Of a stretch of DNA of 56,560 bases, positions 15,488-25,421 are shown piece by piece. The notes under the pieces are model-generated. The model had not been told where the DNA came from, searched no databases, and saw only the letters and a program-made list of their open reading frames with translations. The stretch's first letter is position 1. The number at the start of each line of letters is the position of its first letter. The stretch is from Acidimicrobiaceae bacterium (GTDB lineage: Bacteria; Actinomycetota; Acidimicrobiia; Acidimicrobiales; RAAP-2): the NCBI GenBank assembly GCA_003132305.1, contig PKXJ01000013.1, positions 1 through 56,560 of the forward strand, read 5' to 3'. The translations under genes were made by a program, and so were the position numbers.

Positions 15488-16789
15488 ATGGCGACGTCCC
15501 CCCACGTTGAGCCCTCACCCGAGGACCCGGCCACGTGGCCCCACGTGGTCGTCGTGGGCGGCGGCTTTGCCGGACTTTCCGCCGTACGCAATCTGGCCAA
15601 CAAGCCGGTTCGCGTGACCATCATCGACAAACACAACTTCCATACCTTCTTGCCCTTGCTCTACCAAGTGGCGACGGCTGGTCTCGAACCCGCGGACGTG
15701 GCCTATCCCATTCGCACCGTGTTTGGCCACGCCACGAACGTCAACGTGCGCCACGCCAGCGTCACGGCCGTCGACCAAGCTCGCAACGTCGTCGTGCTCG
15801 ATAGTGGCGCCGAGATTCCTTACGACCACTTGGTCGTCGCGACGGGCGCGACCGCGTCGTACTTCAACATTCCCGGAGCGTCGAGGTACGCCATGCCGCT
15901 GTACACGCTGTCGAACGCGCGACGTCTGAGGAATCGACTCCTGCGGACCCTGGAAGACGCCGAAGTCGCCGCGGAGTCTTCTTCCGTCGCGCTTAATTTC
16001 GTGGTGGTCGGTGGGGGACCCACGGGCGTCGAAACGGCGGGCGCGCTCTCGGAGCTCATCGACATCGTGATCAAGCGTGACGGACTGCGACTGGATCCGT
16101 TGAAGATGCGCATTCTCCTCGTGGACGTCGCGCCGCGGCTCTTGACGGCGTTTCCCGACACCGCGAGTTCGTACGCGAAGAAGGAACTCGAGAAGATGGA
16201 CGTCGAAGTCGAGTTAGGCCGATCAGTGGTTGAAGTGAAGGACCACTCGATTGTCTTCTCCAACGGCGAGAACCTCGACACGGCGACCGTGATTTGGGCG
16301 GCGGGCGTGACGGCGAGCGGCACGTTGGCCGACGCGCTCGATGGTCCCAAGGGCCCGAGCGGACGCGTCCTCGTGGGACCCGATCTTCGATTGGTGAACA
16401 GCGAGAACGTCTGGTGTGTCGGCGACGCGGCGGCTGTACCCGGCGTGAAGGACGGTTTCTACCCGCAACTCGCTCCCGTGGCCATTCAGTCCGGCCGCCA
16501 CTGCGCCACTCAGATACTGCGCGTCTTGGCTGGCGAGAAGACCCAGCCGTTTCACTACCACGACAAGGGCATCATGGCCACGATTGGTCGTCGCGCGGCG
16601 GTGGCGAAGCTGCCCCACGCGGGCGTGATCCGCGGCACGGTGGGTTGGTTCGCCTGGTTGGGGCTGCACCTGTTCTACCTCGTGGGTTTTAGGAATCGAC
16701 TGCGCGTGATGATCAACTGGACGTGGCGTTACTTCGACTGGCCCTCGGGACCGCGTCTCATCGTGGCCGACGCCGAGACGGCCGAGTGA
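15488..16789 (+). CDS. ndh: Type II NADH dehydrogenase (NDH-2)
   Basis: The product is 433 aa. Residues about 18-30 hold the FAD-binding GxGxxG motif (VVVGGGFAGLSAV). The family signature HNFHTFLPLLYQVATAGLEP, which lies at the quinone site, follows. A second Rossmann motif for NADH (VVVGGGPTGVETAGAL) is near residue 180, and the C-terminal FAD motif is VWCVGDAAAVPG. A hydrophobic amphipathic segment near the C-terminus (GWFAWLGLHLFYLVGFRNRL) would dock it to the inner membrane. It passes electrons from NADH to menaquinone without proton pumping. I chose the ATG at 15488, next to GGGGAGGG; the spacing is short, and another ATG lies 15 bases upstream. It converges with pckG with a 4-base gap. 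Confidence 0.93.
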   Translation: MATSPHVEPSPEDPATWPHVVVVGGGFAGLSAVRNLANKPVRVTIIDKHNFHTFLPLLYQVATAGLEPADVAYPIRTVFGHATNVNVRHASVTAVDQARNVVVLDSGAEIPYDHLVVATGATASYFNIPGASRYAMPLYTLSNARRLRNRLLRTLEDAEVAAESSSVALNFVVVGGGPTGVETAGALSELIDIVIKRDGLRLDPLKMRILLVDVAPRLLTAFPDTASSYAKKELEKMDVEVELGRSVVEVKDHSIVFSNGENLDTATVIWAAGVTASGTLADALDGPKGPSGRVLVGPDLRLVNSENVWCVGDAAAVPGVKDGFYPQLAPVAIQSGRHCATQILRVLAGEKTQPFHYHDKGIMATIGRRAAVAKLPHAGVIRGTVGWFAWLGLHLFYLVGFRNRLRVMINWTWRYFDWPSGPRLIVADAETAE

Positions 16790-16793
16790 GTTC

Positions 16794-18584
16794 TTAGGCG
16801 AGTCGAGTTTCGAGGTCGTCGACCATGGCGGCCAGTTTCCTCGGCAGTTGCTCGTTGAACTGGGCGTAGTGCTCTCGAATGCGCGGCACTTCGGCGCGCC
16901 ACTCATCGACGTGCACGCTCAAGAGTTGATCCATGTCCTCATTCGACACGTTGAGGCCCTTGACGTCGATGGCCCCCGCCGCGGGGACGAAGCCGATGGG
17001 AGTCTCGTTCGCCTCGCCCCGGCCGGCGCTGCGCTCGAAGATCCACTCGAGCACCCGGCTATTCTCGCCAAAGCCGGGCCAGAGCCAACGACCGTCCGCA
17101 CTCTTTCGAAACCAGTTCACGTAGAAGATCTTGGGCAGCTTCGATTCGTCGAAGCGATCCGAGAAGGTCAGCCAGTGTGAGAAGTAGTCGGCCATGTTGT
17201 AGCCACAAAAGGGCAACATCGCGAAGGGATCGCGGCGAAGATTCCCGACCGCGCCGGTCGCGGCGGCGGTCGTCTCCGAGGACATGATCGATCCCAAAAA
17301 GACGCCGTGGTCCCAGTCACGCGACTGAAAGACGAGGGGAATGACGCTGGCTCGACGTCCCCCAAAGAGGATGGCGTCGATGGGCACGCCGGCCGGGTCT
17401 TGCCACTCGGGCGCGATCGCCGGATCTTGATCGGCCGGCGCCGTGAAGCGAGAGTTCGGGTGTGCGGCGGGGGTGCCGAGCTCTTTTGACCAGGTCTGTC
17501 CCTTCCAGTCGATGAGTCCCTCGGGTGGTTCGCCCATTCCTTCCCACCACACGTCGCCGTCGGCGGTCAGCGCGGTGTTGGTGAAGATAGTGTTCGCCGC
17601 CACGGAGTACATCGCGTTGGGATTCGTCTCCATGTTGGTGCCCGGCGCCACGCCAAAGAAACCGGCTTCGGGATTAATGGCGTAGAGACGACCGTCGGGA
17701 CCGGGCTTCATCCAACAGATGTCGTCGCCCACGGTCTCGACCTTCCAGCCCGGGAGGGTCGGCACCAGCATCGCGAGGTTCGTCTTGCCACAGGCGCTGG
17801 GAAAGGCCCCGGTGACGTAGCGCGACTCGCCCGAGGGGTTCGTCAACTTCAAGATCAACATATGCTCCGCGAGCCAGCCGTCGTCGCGCGCCAGGACCGA
17901 CGCGATGCGCAGAGCGAAACACTTCTTGCCGAGGAGGGCGTTGCCGCCGTAACCCGAACCGAACGAGATGATCTCACGCGTCTCGGGAAACTGGACGATG
18001 TACTTGTTCTCTTCGTCACAGGGCCACGGGACATCGGACTGCCCCTCGGCGAGGGGCATGCCCACTGAGTGCAGGCACGGCACGAACTCGCCGGTCTCAC
18101 CGAGCACCTCGAGTGCGCCCTTACCCATGCGCGTCATGATGCGCATGGAGACGGCCACGTAGGGTGAGTCGGTGATCTCGACACCGATGTGCGAGATCTT
18201 CGATCCCAGTGGTCCCATGGAGAACGGGACGACGTACATCGTGCGACCCTTCATGGTACGAGTGAAGAGCGTGTTCAGGGTCTCACGCATCTCAGCCGGT
18301 TCGCGCCAGTTGTTCGTCGGTCCGGCGTCGATTTCGTTGGTCGAACAGATGAACGTGCGGTCTTCGACGCGCGCCACGTCACCGGGGTCCGAGGTGGCGT
18401 AGTAGCTGTGAGGTCGCTTCGCCTCGGAGAGCTTGGTAAAGGTTCGGTTGTCGACGAGCAGTTGGCACAACTCGTCGTACTCTTCGGCTGATCCGTCGCA
18501 CCAGTGGATACGATCGGGAGTAGTGAGCTGCGCCACTTCCTCGACCCATTCGATCAACTTCTTATTCGTGGTTGGGTACGTCAC
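16794..18584 (-). CDS. pckG: Phosphoenolpyruvate carboxykinase (GTP)
   Basis: The product is 596 aa, the normal length of the GTP-dependent family. The signature kinase-1a loop with the active-site cysteine is present ([15 protein letters not shown], near residue 265), and the [13 protein letters not shown] and PRVNWFRK-like ([20 protein letters not shown]) guanine-site regions are intact. It interconverts oxaloacetate plus GTP with PEP plus CO2 plus GDP, linking the TCA cycle to gluconeogenesis or anaplerosis. The GTG start has a GAGGAAG ribosome site 4-5 bases upstream. It stands alone, divergent from thiL. Confidence 0.97.
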   Translation of the reverse strand: MTYPTTNKKLIEWVEEVAQLTTPDRIHWCDGSAEEYDELCQLLVDNRTFTKLSEAKRPHSYYATSDPGDVARVEDRTFICSTNEIDAGPTNNWREPAEMRETLNTLFTRTMKGRTMYVVPFSMGPLGSKISHIGVEITDSPYVAVSMRIMTRMGKGALEVLGETGEFVPCLHSVGMPLAEGQSDVPWPCDEENKYIVQFPETREIISFGSGYGGNALLGKKCFALRIASVLARDDGWLAEHMLILKLTNPSGESRYVTGAFPSACGKTNLAMLVPTLPGWKVETVGDDICWMKPGPDGRLYAINPEAGFFGVAPGTNMETNPNAMYSVAANTIFTNTALTADGDVWWEGMGEPPEGLIDWKGQTWSKELGTPAAHPNSRFTAPADQDPAIAPEWQDPAGVPIDAILFGGRRASVIPLVFQSRDWDHGVFLGSIMSSETTAAATGAVGNLRRDPFAMLPFCGYNMADYFSHWLTFSDRFDESKLPKIFYVNWFRKSADGRWLWPGFGENSRVLEWIFERSAGRGEANETPIGFVPAAGAIDVKGLNVSNEDMDQLLSVHVDEWRAEVPRIREHYAQFNEQLPRKLAAMVDDLETRLA

Positions 18585-18644
18585 GACTTCCTCGTTTGCA
18601 ATCCTCGCGCCGTCTTGTTACGACGTGAGACAACTCCCCCCGTC

Positions 18645-19589
18645 ATGAGCGTGCCGACCGACCCAACCAAAGAACGGAGCCAACACGAAGATGACGTACT
18701 GGAGCGTATAGCCAAAATCGTAACCCGGAATCATATTCCAAGGGACGAACGGCACGTGGGCGACGACGCGGCGGTTCTATCGCCTTTCGTGGGCGAGGCG
18801 ATCGTGAGCACGGACGTGGCCGTTTTGGGCGTCCACCTGGAAGCGTCGCTCTTTCCTCTCGAAGATCTCGGCTACAAAGCCGTCACGGCGGCGTTATCGG
18901 ATCTGGCCGCGATGGGCGCGCGCCCGCGCGGACTGGTGGTCGCGGTCACCGCGCCGCCGGGCACCGACCTCGACGCGTTGCACCGTGGCGTCGCCGAAGC
19001 CGCGGCCCTCACGAACACGCCGGTCGTCGGGGGCGACCTGTCGCGCGCGAGCGACGTCGCGGTGACCGTCACGGTTTTTGGCGAGTGTCCCGGTCGCGGG
19101 GCGGTCCTTCGAAGTGGGGCCAAAGAGGGCGACGAACTGCTCGTGACCGGTCCTCTCGGTCGAGCGGCCGCCGGACTGAGACTGCGACGCGAGGGTGCCG
19201 CGTTGAGTAACGAACTCGTGGAGGCGCATCGTCGGCCGTGGCCGCGATTGGCTGAGGGGATGGCGGCGCGTGGCGCCCACGTGCACGCGATGATGGACCT
19301 CAGTGACGGTATTGGTCTGGATCTTCATCGACTGGCGGACGCGTCGAACGTTGGATTCGCGTTGGAGGAGATTCCCGTCGCGCCGGGCGCCACCGAGGAA
19401 GAGGCGACGAGCGGCGGCGAAGACTACGAACTGTTGATCGCGACGAACGATCCGGGGCGTTTGCGCATGATGTTCGCCGATCGCGGACTACGAGCGCCCA
19501 TCACGCTGGGCGTCGTTGTCGGTGACCCCCTGGTGAGAACGCTGCGCGGTGAGCCGTTTGTTCGCCGGGGCTTCGAGCACCAGCTCTAG
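18645..19589 (+). CDS. thiL: Thiamine-monophosphate kinase
   Basis: The product is 314 aa. It is an AIRS/PurM-fold kinase that phosphorylates thiamine monophosphate to the diphosphate cofactor. HVGDDAAVLSPF near residue 42 is the Mg-binding N-terminal motif, DVAVLGVHLE and GYKAVTAALSDLAAMGA follow as in ThiL, and VGGDLSRA and MDLSDGIGLDL complete the ATP site. The ATG was chosen because the family N-terminus starts about 20 residues later; there is no clear ribosome site. It converges with rpmB with only 4 bases between stops. Confidence 0.93.
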   Translation: MSVPTDPTKERSQHEDDVLERIAKIVTRNHIPRDERHVGDDAAVLSPFVGEAIVSTDVAVLGVHLEASLFPLEDLGYKAVTAALSDLAAMGARPRGLVVAVTAPPGTDLDALHRGVAEAAALTNTPVVGGDLSRASDVAVTVTVFGECPGRGAVLRSGAKEGDELLVTGPLGRAAAGLRLRREGAALSNELVEAHRRPWPRLAEGMAARGAHVHAMMDLSDGIGLDLHRLADASNVGFALEEIPVAPGATEEEATSGGEDYELLIATNDPGRLRMMFADRGLRAPITLGVVVGDPLVRTLRGEPFVRRGFEHQL

Positions 19590-19593
19590 GACG

Positions 19594-19803
19594 TTAGGCC
19601 TGGAGGTTGGAGCGAGCGGGCTTGGTGATCTTGCCCGAGCGCAGACATCCGGTGCACACGTTCACGCGCTTGGGCGTGCCGCCCACGAGGGCGCGAACAC
19701 GCTGGATGTTCGGATTCCAACGGCGCTTGGTGCGACGGTGTGAGTGAGAAACGTTCATGCCGAACGACGGCTTCTTACCGCAGATTTCGCAGACTGACGC
19801 CAT
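19594..19803 (-). CDS. rpmB: 50S ribosomal protein L28, zinc-binding form
   Basis: The product is 69 aa and begins [12 protein letters not shown]. It contains the four cysteines of the zinc-ribbon (C+) form (Cys5, Cys8 and the CTGC pair) and the L28 core [15 protein letters not shown]. The second ATG was taken because AAGGAG lies 10 bases upstream of it and only 1 base from the first. Divergent location next to the FakA-like gene and recG is the usual actinobacterial and firmicute arrangement. Cysteine-containing L28 copies are sometimes zinc-regulated, but no Zur box was identified here. Confidence 0.96.
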   Translation of the reverse strand: MASVCEICGKKPSFGMNVSHSHRRTKRRWNPNIQRVRALVGGTPKRVNVCTGCLRSGKITKPARSNLQA

Positions 19804-19881
19804 GATGAACATTCTCCTTGCGCCCGGTCACCCGTAGGCGCGGACTGGTTAAACCGAAGGTCCATTGTAGCATCGCTAACG

Positions 19882-21516
19882 ATGAAGACTCCCTCGACGC
19901 TGTCGGCTCGTGACCTGCGCAGGGCAATCGCCACCTACGGTGAGCTCCTTCGCTCCCATCGAGAGGTCATCAACCGTTTGAACGTCTATCCCGTGCCCGA
20001 CGGGGACACCGGAACGAATATGGGCCTCACGATCGAGTCGGTCTCGAATGCGCTCGCCGCGCTCGACCAGAACGCTCCGATGGGCGACGTCGCCAAGGCC
20101 ATCGCTCACGGATCGCTCATGGGCGCGCGCGGCAACTCCGGGGTAATTCTTTCGCAACTCCTGCGAGGACTCGTCGCAAAGTTTCCCCCTTCCAGCGACG
20201 TCAGTCCCCACCAACTCGCCGAAGCGCTCGTTCACGCCGACGTCCTTGCGCGCCAGGCTGTCGTTCGCCCCGTGGAGGGGACAATTCTCTCCGTGGCGCG
20301 CGCCGGGGCCGAAGGCGCCGTCGGGCACGACGACTCACTGATCGCGCTCGTTCGCGGCGCGCGCGACGCCGCGAAAGAGGCGCTCGCGAAAACGCCCGAC
20401 CAACTGGCCGTACTGAAGCAGGCCGGCGTCGTGGACTCCGGTGGCGCCGGCCTGGTGCTCTTCTTCGACGCGCTCTGTTTTGCGCTGGGCAACGATGAAC
20501 TGCCCGTCGCGCCGAGCGTCGACTCCATTGTGGTACACGTGCACGAGGAGTTACGAGACGATTCGGCGCTGGCCGATCTGCGCTACGAAGTCATGTACTT
20601 CCTCGACGCCGACGACACCAAAATGCACGCCTTTCGCGAAGTGTGGGCGGGCATTGGCGACTCCATTGTGGTCGTCGGCGGTGACGGACTCTACAACTGC
20701 CACATCCACACCAACGACGTCGGTGCCGCCATCGAGGCCTCGCTCGACGCGGGACGACCGCGCGACATTCGCGTCACCGACCTGGCCGATCAAGTCATCG
20801 AGGAACGTTGGGTTCGCGAGGCGACCATGGAGTCCGGTGAGGAGACGAGCGAACCGGCGCCCACGACCGCGGTGGTGGCGGTCGTGGTGGGGGAGGGGAT
20901 CGGTCGGATCTTTCACTCGCTCGGCGCGCGTCAACTCGTGCTCGGCGGTCAGTCCATGAATCCCTCGACGGCCGATCTCGTCAAGGCCGTGCAAGCGACG
21001 GGCTCTTCGCAGGTCGTGGTACTGCCCAACAACAAGAACGTGCGACCCGCCGCCGAGCAGGTCGCCGGTCTCGTCGATCAGACAGTCAAAGTCGTGGCCA
21101 CCAGTTCCATCGTCGAAGGTTTTGCCGCGCTGCTCGCGTACGACCCCGACGCGTCGGCTGAGCAGAACGCCGCAGCAATGAGGGCCTCGGCCTGCAACGT
21201 GGTGGCCGGTGAGGTCACCCAGGCGGTGCGCGACGTCACGACCGACGTCGGCGAGGTGCACGAAGGCGACTGGATTGGCTTGGGCGCCAGCGGCGTACTG
21301 TCGGTGGCCGACTCGATCGCGGGAGCGAGCAACCAACTCCTCGCCACCCTCGTTCGTCCCGAGCACGAGCTCTTGACGATCATCGAAGGTGACGGCTCGT
21401 CACCGGCCAACACGCGTCGCGTGACGGAGTTTCTCGCCGAAGAGTATCCCCAGATCAGCGTGGAGGTGCACCACGGCGGTCAGCCTCTCTACCCCTACTA
21501 CTTCGGCCTCGAGTGA
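19882..21516 (+). CDS. DhaL-domain fatty-acid kinase-like protein (FakA/YloV family)
   Basis: The product is 544 aa. The N-terminal DhaL domain (about 10-205) shows the Mg-ATP aspartates in VYPVPDGDTGTNMGLT and the GARGNSGVILSQLLRG segment. A middle domain and a C-terminal domain resembling DegV/FakB-like regions complete the FakA architecture. Family members phosphorylate fatty acids held by FakB proteins, feeding exogenous fatty acids into phospholipid synthesis together with PlsX, which is encoded 5 kb downstream. No FakB gene is seen in the window. The 3' end overlaps recG by 4 bases, so translational coupling is likely. Confidence 0.9.
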   Translation: MKTPSTLSARDLRRAIATYGELLRSHREVINRLNVYPVPDGDTGTNMGLTIESVSNALAALDQNAPMGDVAKAIAHGSLMGARGNSGVILSQLLRGLVAKFPPSSDVSPHQLAEALVHADVLARQAVVRPVEGTILSVARAGAEGAVGHDDSLIALVRGARDAAKEALAKTPDQLAVLKQAGVVDSGGAGLVLFFDALCFALGNDELPVAPSVDSIVVHVHEELRDDSALADLRYEVMYFLDADDTKMHAFREVWAGIGDSIVVVGGDGLYNCHIHTNDVGAAIEASLDAGRPRDIRVTDLADQVIEERWVREATMESGEETSEPAPTTAVVAVVVGEGIGRIFHSLGARQLVLGGQSMNPSTADLVKAVQATGSSQVVVLPNNKNVRPAAEQVAGLVDQTVKVVATSSIVEGFAALLAYDPDASAEQNAAAMRASACNVVAGEVTQAVRDVTTDVGEVHEGDWIGLGASGVLSVADSIAGASNQLLATLVRPEHELLTIIEGDGSSPANTRRVTEFLAEEYPQISVEVHHGGQPLYPYYFGLE

Positions 21517-23720
21517 GTGACGCGCCGGCGCGGCGACTTCGCCAGCTCGGCGACGTGCCGGTCAGCCAGCTCCGCAACATCGGGGAAAAGCGAACCGCCG
21601 CACTCTCGTCGCTCGGCATCGACAACGTCTTTGATCTACTCACGGTCTATCCGCGACGTTACCTGGACCGGACCAAGCGCGTCGACCTCTCCGACCTCAA
21701 CGTGGGCGACGAGGCTGCGGTCTTTGGTGAGGTCGTGAAGGTGAGCAGCCGTCGCACGAGACAGGGCCGGGTCATGGTCGACGTCACCGTGAGCGACGAC
21801 GGCGACTCGTTCAAGGTGGTCTTCTTCAATCAAGCTTGGCGCGAACGACAGCTCACCACCGGGGTCCAGGCGCTCTTCTTTGGCAAAGTGAGCGACTACA
21901 AGGGCCAACGCCAGATGACCAATCCCGTCGTCGACGTCATCGTGGGCGCCTCGGGCGAGGAGCGCGACCCCTCGAAGGTCGGTCGGGTCGTGGCGATCTA
22001 TCCCGCGTCGGGCAAGGCCGGTCTCACCAGTTGGGAGATGGGCGGCTTCATCGAAGAGTCCCTTCGACGCGCGGGCCCGTTCTTTGATCCCCTGACGAGC
22101 AGCGAGCGAGAAGAATTCGACCTGGTCGATCGAACCCAGGCCTACTGGGGTATACATCTGCCCCAGGAGGAGATCGACAAGATTCCGGCCCGGCGCCGAC
22201 TAGCTTTCGACGAGTTTCTGCGACTGCAGTTGTTGTTGGCGCTTCGCCGCCAACGCGTCGAAGCGTCTTCCCAAGGTATTCGACATCCCTTTGACGTTCT
22301 CGATCTCGACGTCACGCCCGGAGAAACCGTCACCCGCGCTTCCTCGCTCGTTCGACGATTCCTCTCGGGTCATCGTTACTCGCTCACGAATGCTCAGCAC
22401 CGCGTGCTCGAAGAGATCGCCGGCGATATGTCCTCGTCGTTGCCCATGCATCGTCTGCTCCAGGGTGACGTCGGCTCGGGGAAAACGATGGTGGCGCTCG
22501 CGGCCATGCTGGCCTCGCTCGACGGCGGTCGCCAGGGGGTTTTGATGGCGCCCACGGAGGTTCTCGCCGAACAGCACGTCGCCTCGTTGCGCCGAGACCT
22601 GGAAGGTCTCAGTGTGCCGGACGACTCGGTGCTCGGTGGCCAGCGCCCCCTCTCGGTGCAACTCCTGACCGGGCGCGTTCGAGCGAAAGAACGCCAAGCG
22701 GTGCTCGACGGGTTGATGCAGGGATCGGTGGACATCGTCGTGGGCACGCACGCCTTGTTGAACGAAGACGTGCGTTTTCGCGCGCTCGGCCTAATCGTGA
22801 TTGATGAACAGCACCGCTTCGGTGTCGAACAGCGAGCGACGCTGCGTGATCAAGGTCGTGAGCGCTCGAACGAAGGCGCCGACCCCGACGTTCTGGTGAT
22901 GACGGCCACGCCGATTCCGCGAACGGCGGCCATGGTGCTCTTTGGCGACCTCAACTTCTCGGTCCTAGACGAAATGCCCCAGGGTCGTCGACCCATCGAA
23001 ACGAAGTGGGCCCGCGAGGAGAGCGAAGTCAACGAGTGCTGGCAACGCGTTCGCCAAGAAGTGGCGGCCGGTCGGCGGGCCTACGTCATCTGTGCGCTCG
23101 TGGAGGACTCCGAGAAGATCGAGGCCACCAGCGCCGTCGAAGAGCGCACGAGACTCGCCCTGAACGAACTTCGCGGCCTGGCGGTCGGACTCTTGCACGG
23201 GCAGATGAAGAGCCAAGAGAAAGAGGAGGTCATGCGTCAGTTCCGTACCGGCGAACTCGAGGTCTTGGTAGCGACGGTCGTCATTGAGGTGGGGGTCGAC
23301 GTGCCCGAGGCGAGCGTCATCGTCATTGAGGACGCCTGGCGCTTTGGCTTAGCGCAACTGCACCAGTTGCGCGGTCGCGTGGGCCGCTCGGATCAACAGA
23401 GTTACTGCTTCTTGTTGGGGACACCGCCTAACGAGGAGGGCGAGAAGCGCCTCAACGCACTCGTGGGCTCGAACGACGGTTTCGAACTGGCCGAGATCGA
23501 TCTGGAGATGCGCGGCGAAGGCACGCTGCTCGGATCTCGCCAGCAGGGCCGAAGTGATTTGAAACTCGCCCGACTAAAGACCGACGAAGAGTTGCTCTTG
23601 AGTGCTCAGCGTCTCGCCACGTCGATGGCGGAGCGCGGCGAGGACGCGCTCGCGGAGATGGTCGACGAACTTCGACTGTTCGTGGACGACGACGAAGCGA
23701 CGTATCTCTTTAAGTCCTAA
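21513..23720 (+). CDS. recG: ATP-dependent DNA helicase RecG
   Basis: The product is 735 aa. An N-terminal OB-fold wedge domain (about 60-190) precedes SF2 helicase domains: Walker A GDVGSGKTMVAL near 320, DEQHRFG box near 430, TATPIPRT, and RGRVGRSDQQSYCFLL (motif VI) near 625. It remodels stalled replication forks and branch-migrates Holliday junctions. The GTG start lies within the stop codon of the upstream gene (GTGA overlap), and the sequence from SQLRNIGEKRTAAL matches the family N-terminus. It is followed by rsmD 39 bases downstream. Confidence 0.97.
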   Translation: MSDAPARRLRQLGDVPVSQLRNIGEKRTAALSSLGIDNVFDLLTVYPRRYLDRTKRVDLSDLNVGDEAAVFGEVVKVSSRRTRQGRVMVDVTVSDDGDSFKVVFFNQAWRERQLTTGVQALFFGKVSDYKGQRQMTNPVVDVIVGASGEERDPSKVGRVVAIYPASGKAGLTSWEMGGFIEESLRRAGPFFDPLTSSEREEFDLVDRTQAYWGIHLPQEEIDKIPARRRLAFDEFLRLQLLLALRRQRVEASSQGIRHPFDVLDLDVTPGETVTRASSLVRRFLSGHRYSLTNAQHRVLEEIAGDMSSSLPMHRLLQGDVGSGKTMVALAAMLASLDGGRQGVLMAPTEVLAEQHVASLRRDLEGLSVPDDSVLGGQRPLSVQLLTGRVRAKERQAVLDGLMQGSVDIVVGTHALLNEDVRFRALGLIVIDEQHRFGVEQRATLRDQGRERSNEGADPDVLVMTATPIPRTAAMVLFGDLNFSVLDEMPQGRRPIETKWAREESEVNECWQRVRQEVAAGRRAYVICALVEDSEKIEATSAVEERTRLALNELRGLAVGLLHGQMKSQEKEEVMRQFRTGELEVLVATVVIEVGVDVPEASVIVIEDAWRFGLAQLHQLRGRVGRSDQQSYCFLLGTPPNEEGEKRLNALVGSNDGFELAEIDLEMRGEGTLLGSRQQGRSDLKLARLKTDEELLLSAQRLATSMAERGEDALAEMVDELRLFVDDDEATYLFKS

Positions 23721-23759
23721 TGGGACGAAGCGGCATCATCAAGGACGTACCCTTAGTGG

Positions 23760-24287
23760 GTGCGAGTAATTGGTGGTGTGGCCCGCGGACGTCGGCTCAA
23801 GGCGAAACTGCCGCCCACGGTTCGCCCGACGACCGACTACGCCCGTGAGGCCATCTTTTCGATGCTCGAAAGTCGCGGTGGCCTCGGTGATCTCGTGGTC
23901 GTTGATCTCTACTGCGGCTCGGGCGCCATGGGCATCGAAGCGCTCTCGCGCGGTGCCGCGAAGGTCTACTTCGTCGATACCGATCCCGCGTGCCTGGTCG
24001 CGGCGAAGACCAACTTCGAGCCCCTGCACTTAACGGGCGAGGCGGTCTTCGTCCGGGCCAATCTGCCCGTGTGGAACCCGCCTCGCGACGTCGATCTCGT
24101 GTTGGCCGATCCGCCCTACGGGCCGTTGGACCTCGCGAGCGTGCTGGACGGCGTCGCGGCCGGGCGCGTCATCATTGAAAACGATCGCCATATGGACGCG
24201 CCGGAGGGTTGGAAGGTAACCAAAACCAAGCGATACGGCACTACGCTCGTAACGATGTTAGAACCCAGTAGAGGGGACGGCGAGTGA
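23760..24287 (+). CDS. rsmD: 16S rRNA (guanine966-N2)-methyltransferase
   Basis: The product is 175 aa. MRVIGGVARGRRLKA opens the protein as in RsmD, RPTTDYAREAIFSML is the conserved substrate-proximal helix, VVDLYCGSGAMGIEALSRGA is the SAM-binding motif I, and ADPPYGPLDL is the catalytic NPPY-type motif IV. It methylates G966 in the 30S head. The GTG start is at the family-conserved position. It overlaps coaD by 4 bases; the rsmD-coaD pairing is widely conserved. Confidence 0.96.
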   Translation: MRVIGGVARGRRLKAKLPPTVRPTTDYAREAIFSMLESRGGLGDLVVVDLYCGSGAMGIEALSRGAAKVYFVDTDPACLVAAKTNFEPLHLTGEAVFVRANLPVWNPPRDVDLVLADPPYGPLDLASVLDGVAAGRVIIENDRHMDAPEGWKVTKTKRYGTTLVTMLEPSRGDGE

Positions 24288-24772
24288 CGGTTGGACTCAT
24301 CCCGGGCTCCTTCGACCCTTTCCATAACGGTCACCTCGAGGTCGTCGAGCGCGCGGCCCAGATTTTTGACGAGATCGTCGTGGCGGCCATTCGAAACCCC
24401 CAGAAGTCCGAAGCGCTCTTCGCCCTAGAAGAGCGGCGCGACATGATCGCCGCGTCCTTGGTGCACCTCGACAACGTGCGCATTGTCTCGATTTCGACGT
24501 TGCTCGTGAACGTCGCGCGTGACGTGAAGGCGACGGCCATCGTGAAGGGTCTGCGCGCCGTGTCGGACTTCGAAAGTGAACTGCAGATGGCCCAGATGAA
24601 CCGGTCCCTCTCGGGGGTGGAGACGCTGTTCTTGCCCTCGAGTTCGCACCACTCCTTCATCTCGTCCAAGCTCATTCGAGAGGTTGCGCGCTACGGCGGT
24701 GACGTGACGCCGTTCGTGCCCGCCTCGGTCGCGAAGCGCCTGGCGGAGAAGTTCTCGGGAGGGGGACAGTGA
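24284..24772 (+). CDS. coaD: Pantetheine-phosphate adenylyltransferase
   Basis: The product is 162 aa, the usual length. GSFDPFHNGHLEVVERA holds the nucleotidyl-transferase HxGH motif (His14-His17), VKGLRAVSDFESELQMAQMN is the pantetheine-site segment, and SSHHSFISSKLIREVA is the ISSTxxR-type ATP-binding end motif. It makes dephospho-CoA from 4'-phosphopantetheine and ATP. The GTG start overlaps the rsmD stop, and its own stop overlaps the next gene by 4 bases. Confidence 0.97.
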   Translation: MTVGLIPGSFDPFHNGHLEVVERAAQIFDEIVVAAIRNPQKSEALFALEERRDMIAASLVHLDNVRIVSISTLLVNVARDVKATAIVKGLRAVSDFESELQMAQMNRSLSGVETLFLPSSSHHSFISSKLIREVARYGGDVTPFVPASVAKRLAEKFSGGGQ

Positions 24773-25416
24773 CCTCATTTGATGGCGACGACGGCGAAGA
24801 GTTCGAAGACGGCGCGCCGCGCCACGTGCGCCGCGACCTCGAGGCCGACCTTCGCGATCTGATGGACCTGGTCGGCACTGCCAAACAGATGCCCCTGTCG
24901 AATTCGGCGCTGGTGTCACGCGACGAGGTCATGGGTCTGTTGGAACAGGCCCTCCGTAGTCTGCCCGACGAGATACGTGAGGCGCGCTGGGCGCTGCGTG
25001 ATCGAGAAGAGCTGATGGCCGCAGAAGTGCAAAAGGCCCAACAACTCATGGACCAGGTACGCGCCGAGGCGGCGCGCATGGTCGATAAGACGGAGATCGT
25101 TCGTCAATCTCGTCTGAAGTCCGAACAGATCATCGCCGACGCCCACGCCCAAGCGCGCCAGATGATCAATCAGTCCGAAGACTTCATTGACGGCAAACTA
25201 GGCGGCTTCGAGATCGTGCTCGAGCGTCTGCTCAAGACCGCCCGATCGGGACGAGAACGACTGAGCGCCCAGGGTCTACCAACGTCGATGATCAACGACG
25301 AGAATCTCGGCGAGGACTTTCTCTCGCCCGCGCCGCCGCCCGCGCCGCCCGCGCCGCACCAGTACACAGATCCCGACGAGCCCGAGAGTTCCTTTTTCGA
25401 TCAGGACTCCTTTTAA
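24769..25416 (+). CDS. SepIVA/DivIVA-like coiled-coil cell-division protein
   Basis: The product is 215 aa. An acidic N-terminus (DGDDGEEFEDG) is followed by a long amphipathic helical region (about 20-160) with heptad character, ending in a Pro-rich low-complexity tail (APPPAPPAPH). It resembles DivIVA/Wag31-type and ATP-synthase-b-like coiled coils. The position directly before the DUF177 gene matches mycobacterial sepIVA, whose product participates in septal growth. A role in cell division is inferred from architecture and synteny, not from a diagnostic motif. The GTG start overlaps coaD by 4 bases. Confidence 0.72.
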   Translation: MTSFDGDDGEEFEDGAPRHVRRDLEADLRDLMDLVGTAKQMPLSNSALVSRDEVMGLLEQALRSLPDEIREARWALRDREELMAAEVQKAQQLMDQVRAEAARMVDKTEIVRQSRLKSEQIIADAHAQARQMINQSEDFIDGKLGGFEIVLERLLKTARSGRERLSAQGLPTSMINDENLGEDFLSPAPPPAPPAPHQYTDPDEPESSFFDQDSF

Positions 25417-25421
25417 GCATC

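Noticed and set aside
18585-18644. TPP riboswitch upstream of thiL
   Set aside because: The gap to pckG is only 60 bases and no thi-box pairing was seen.
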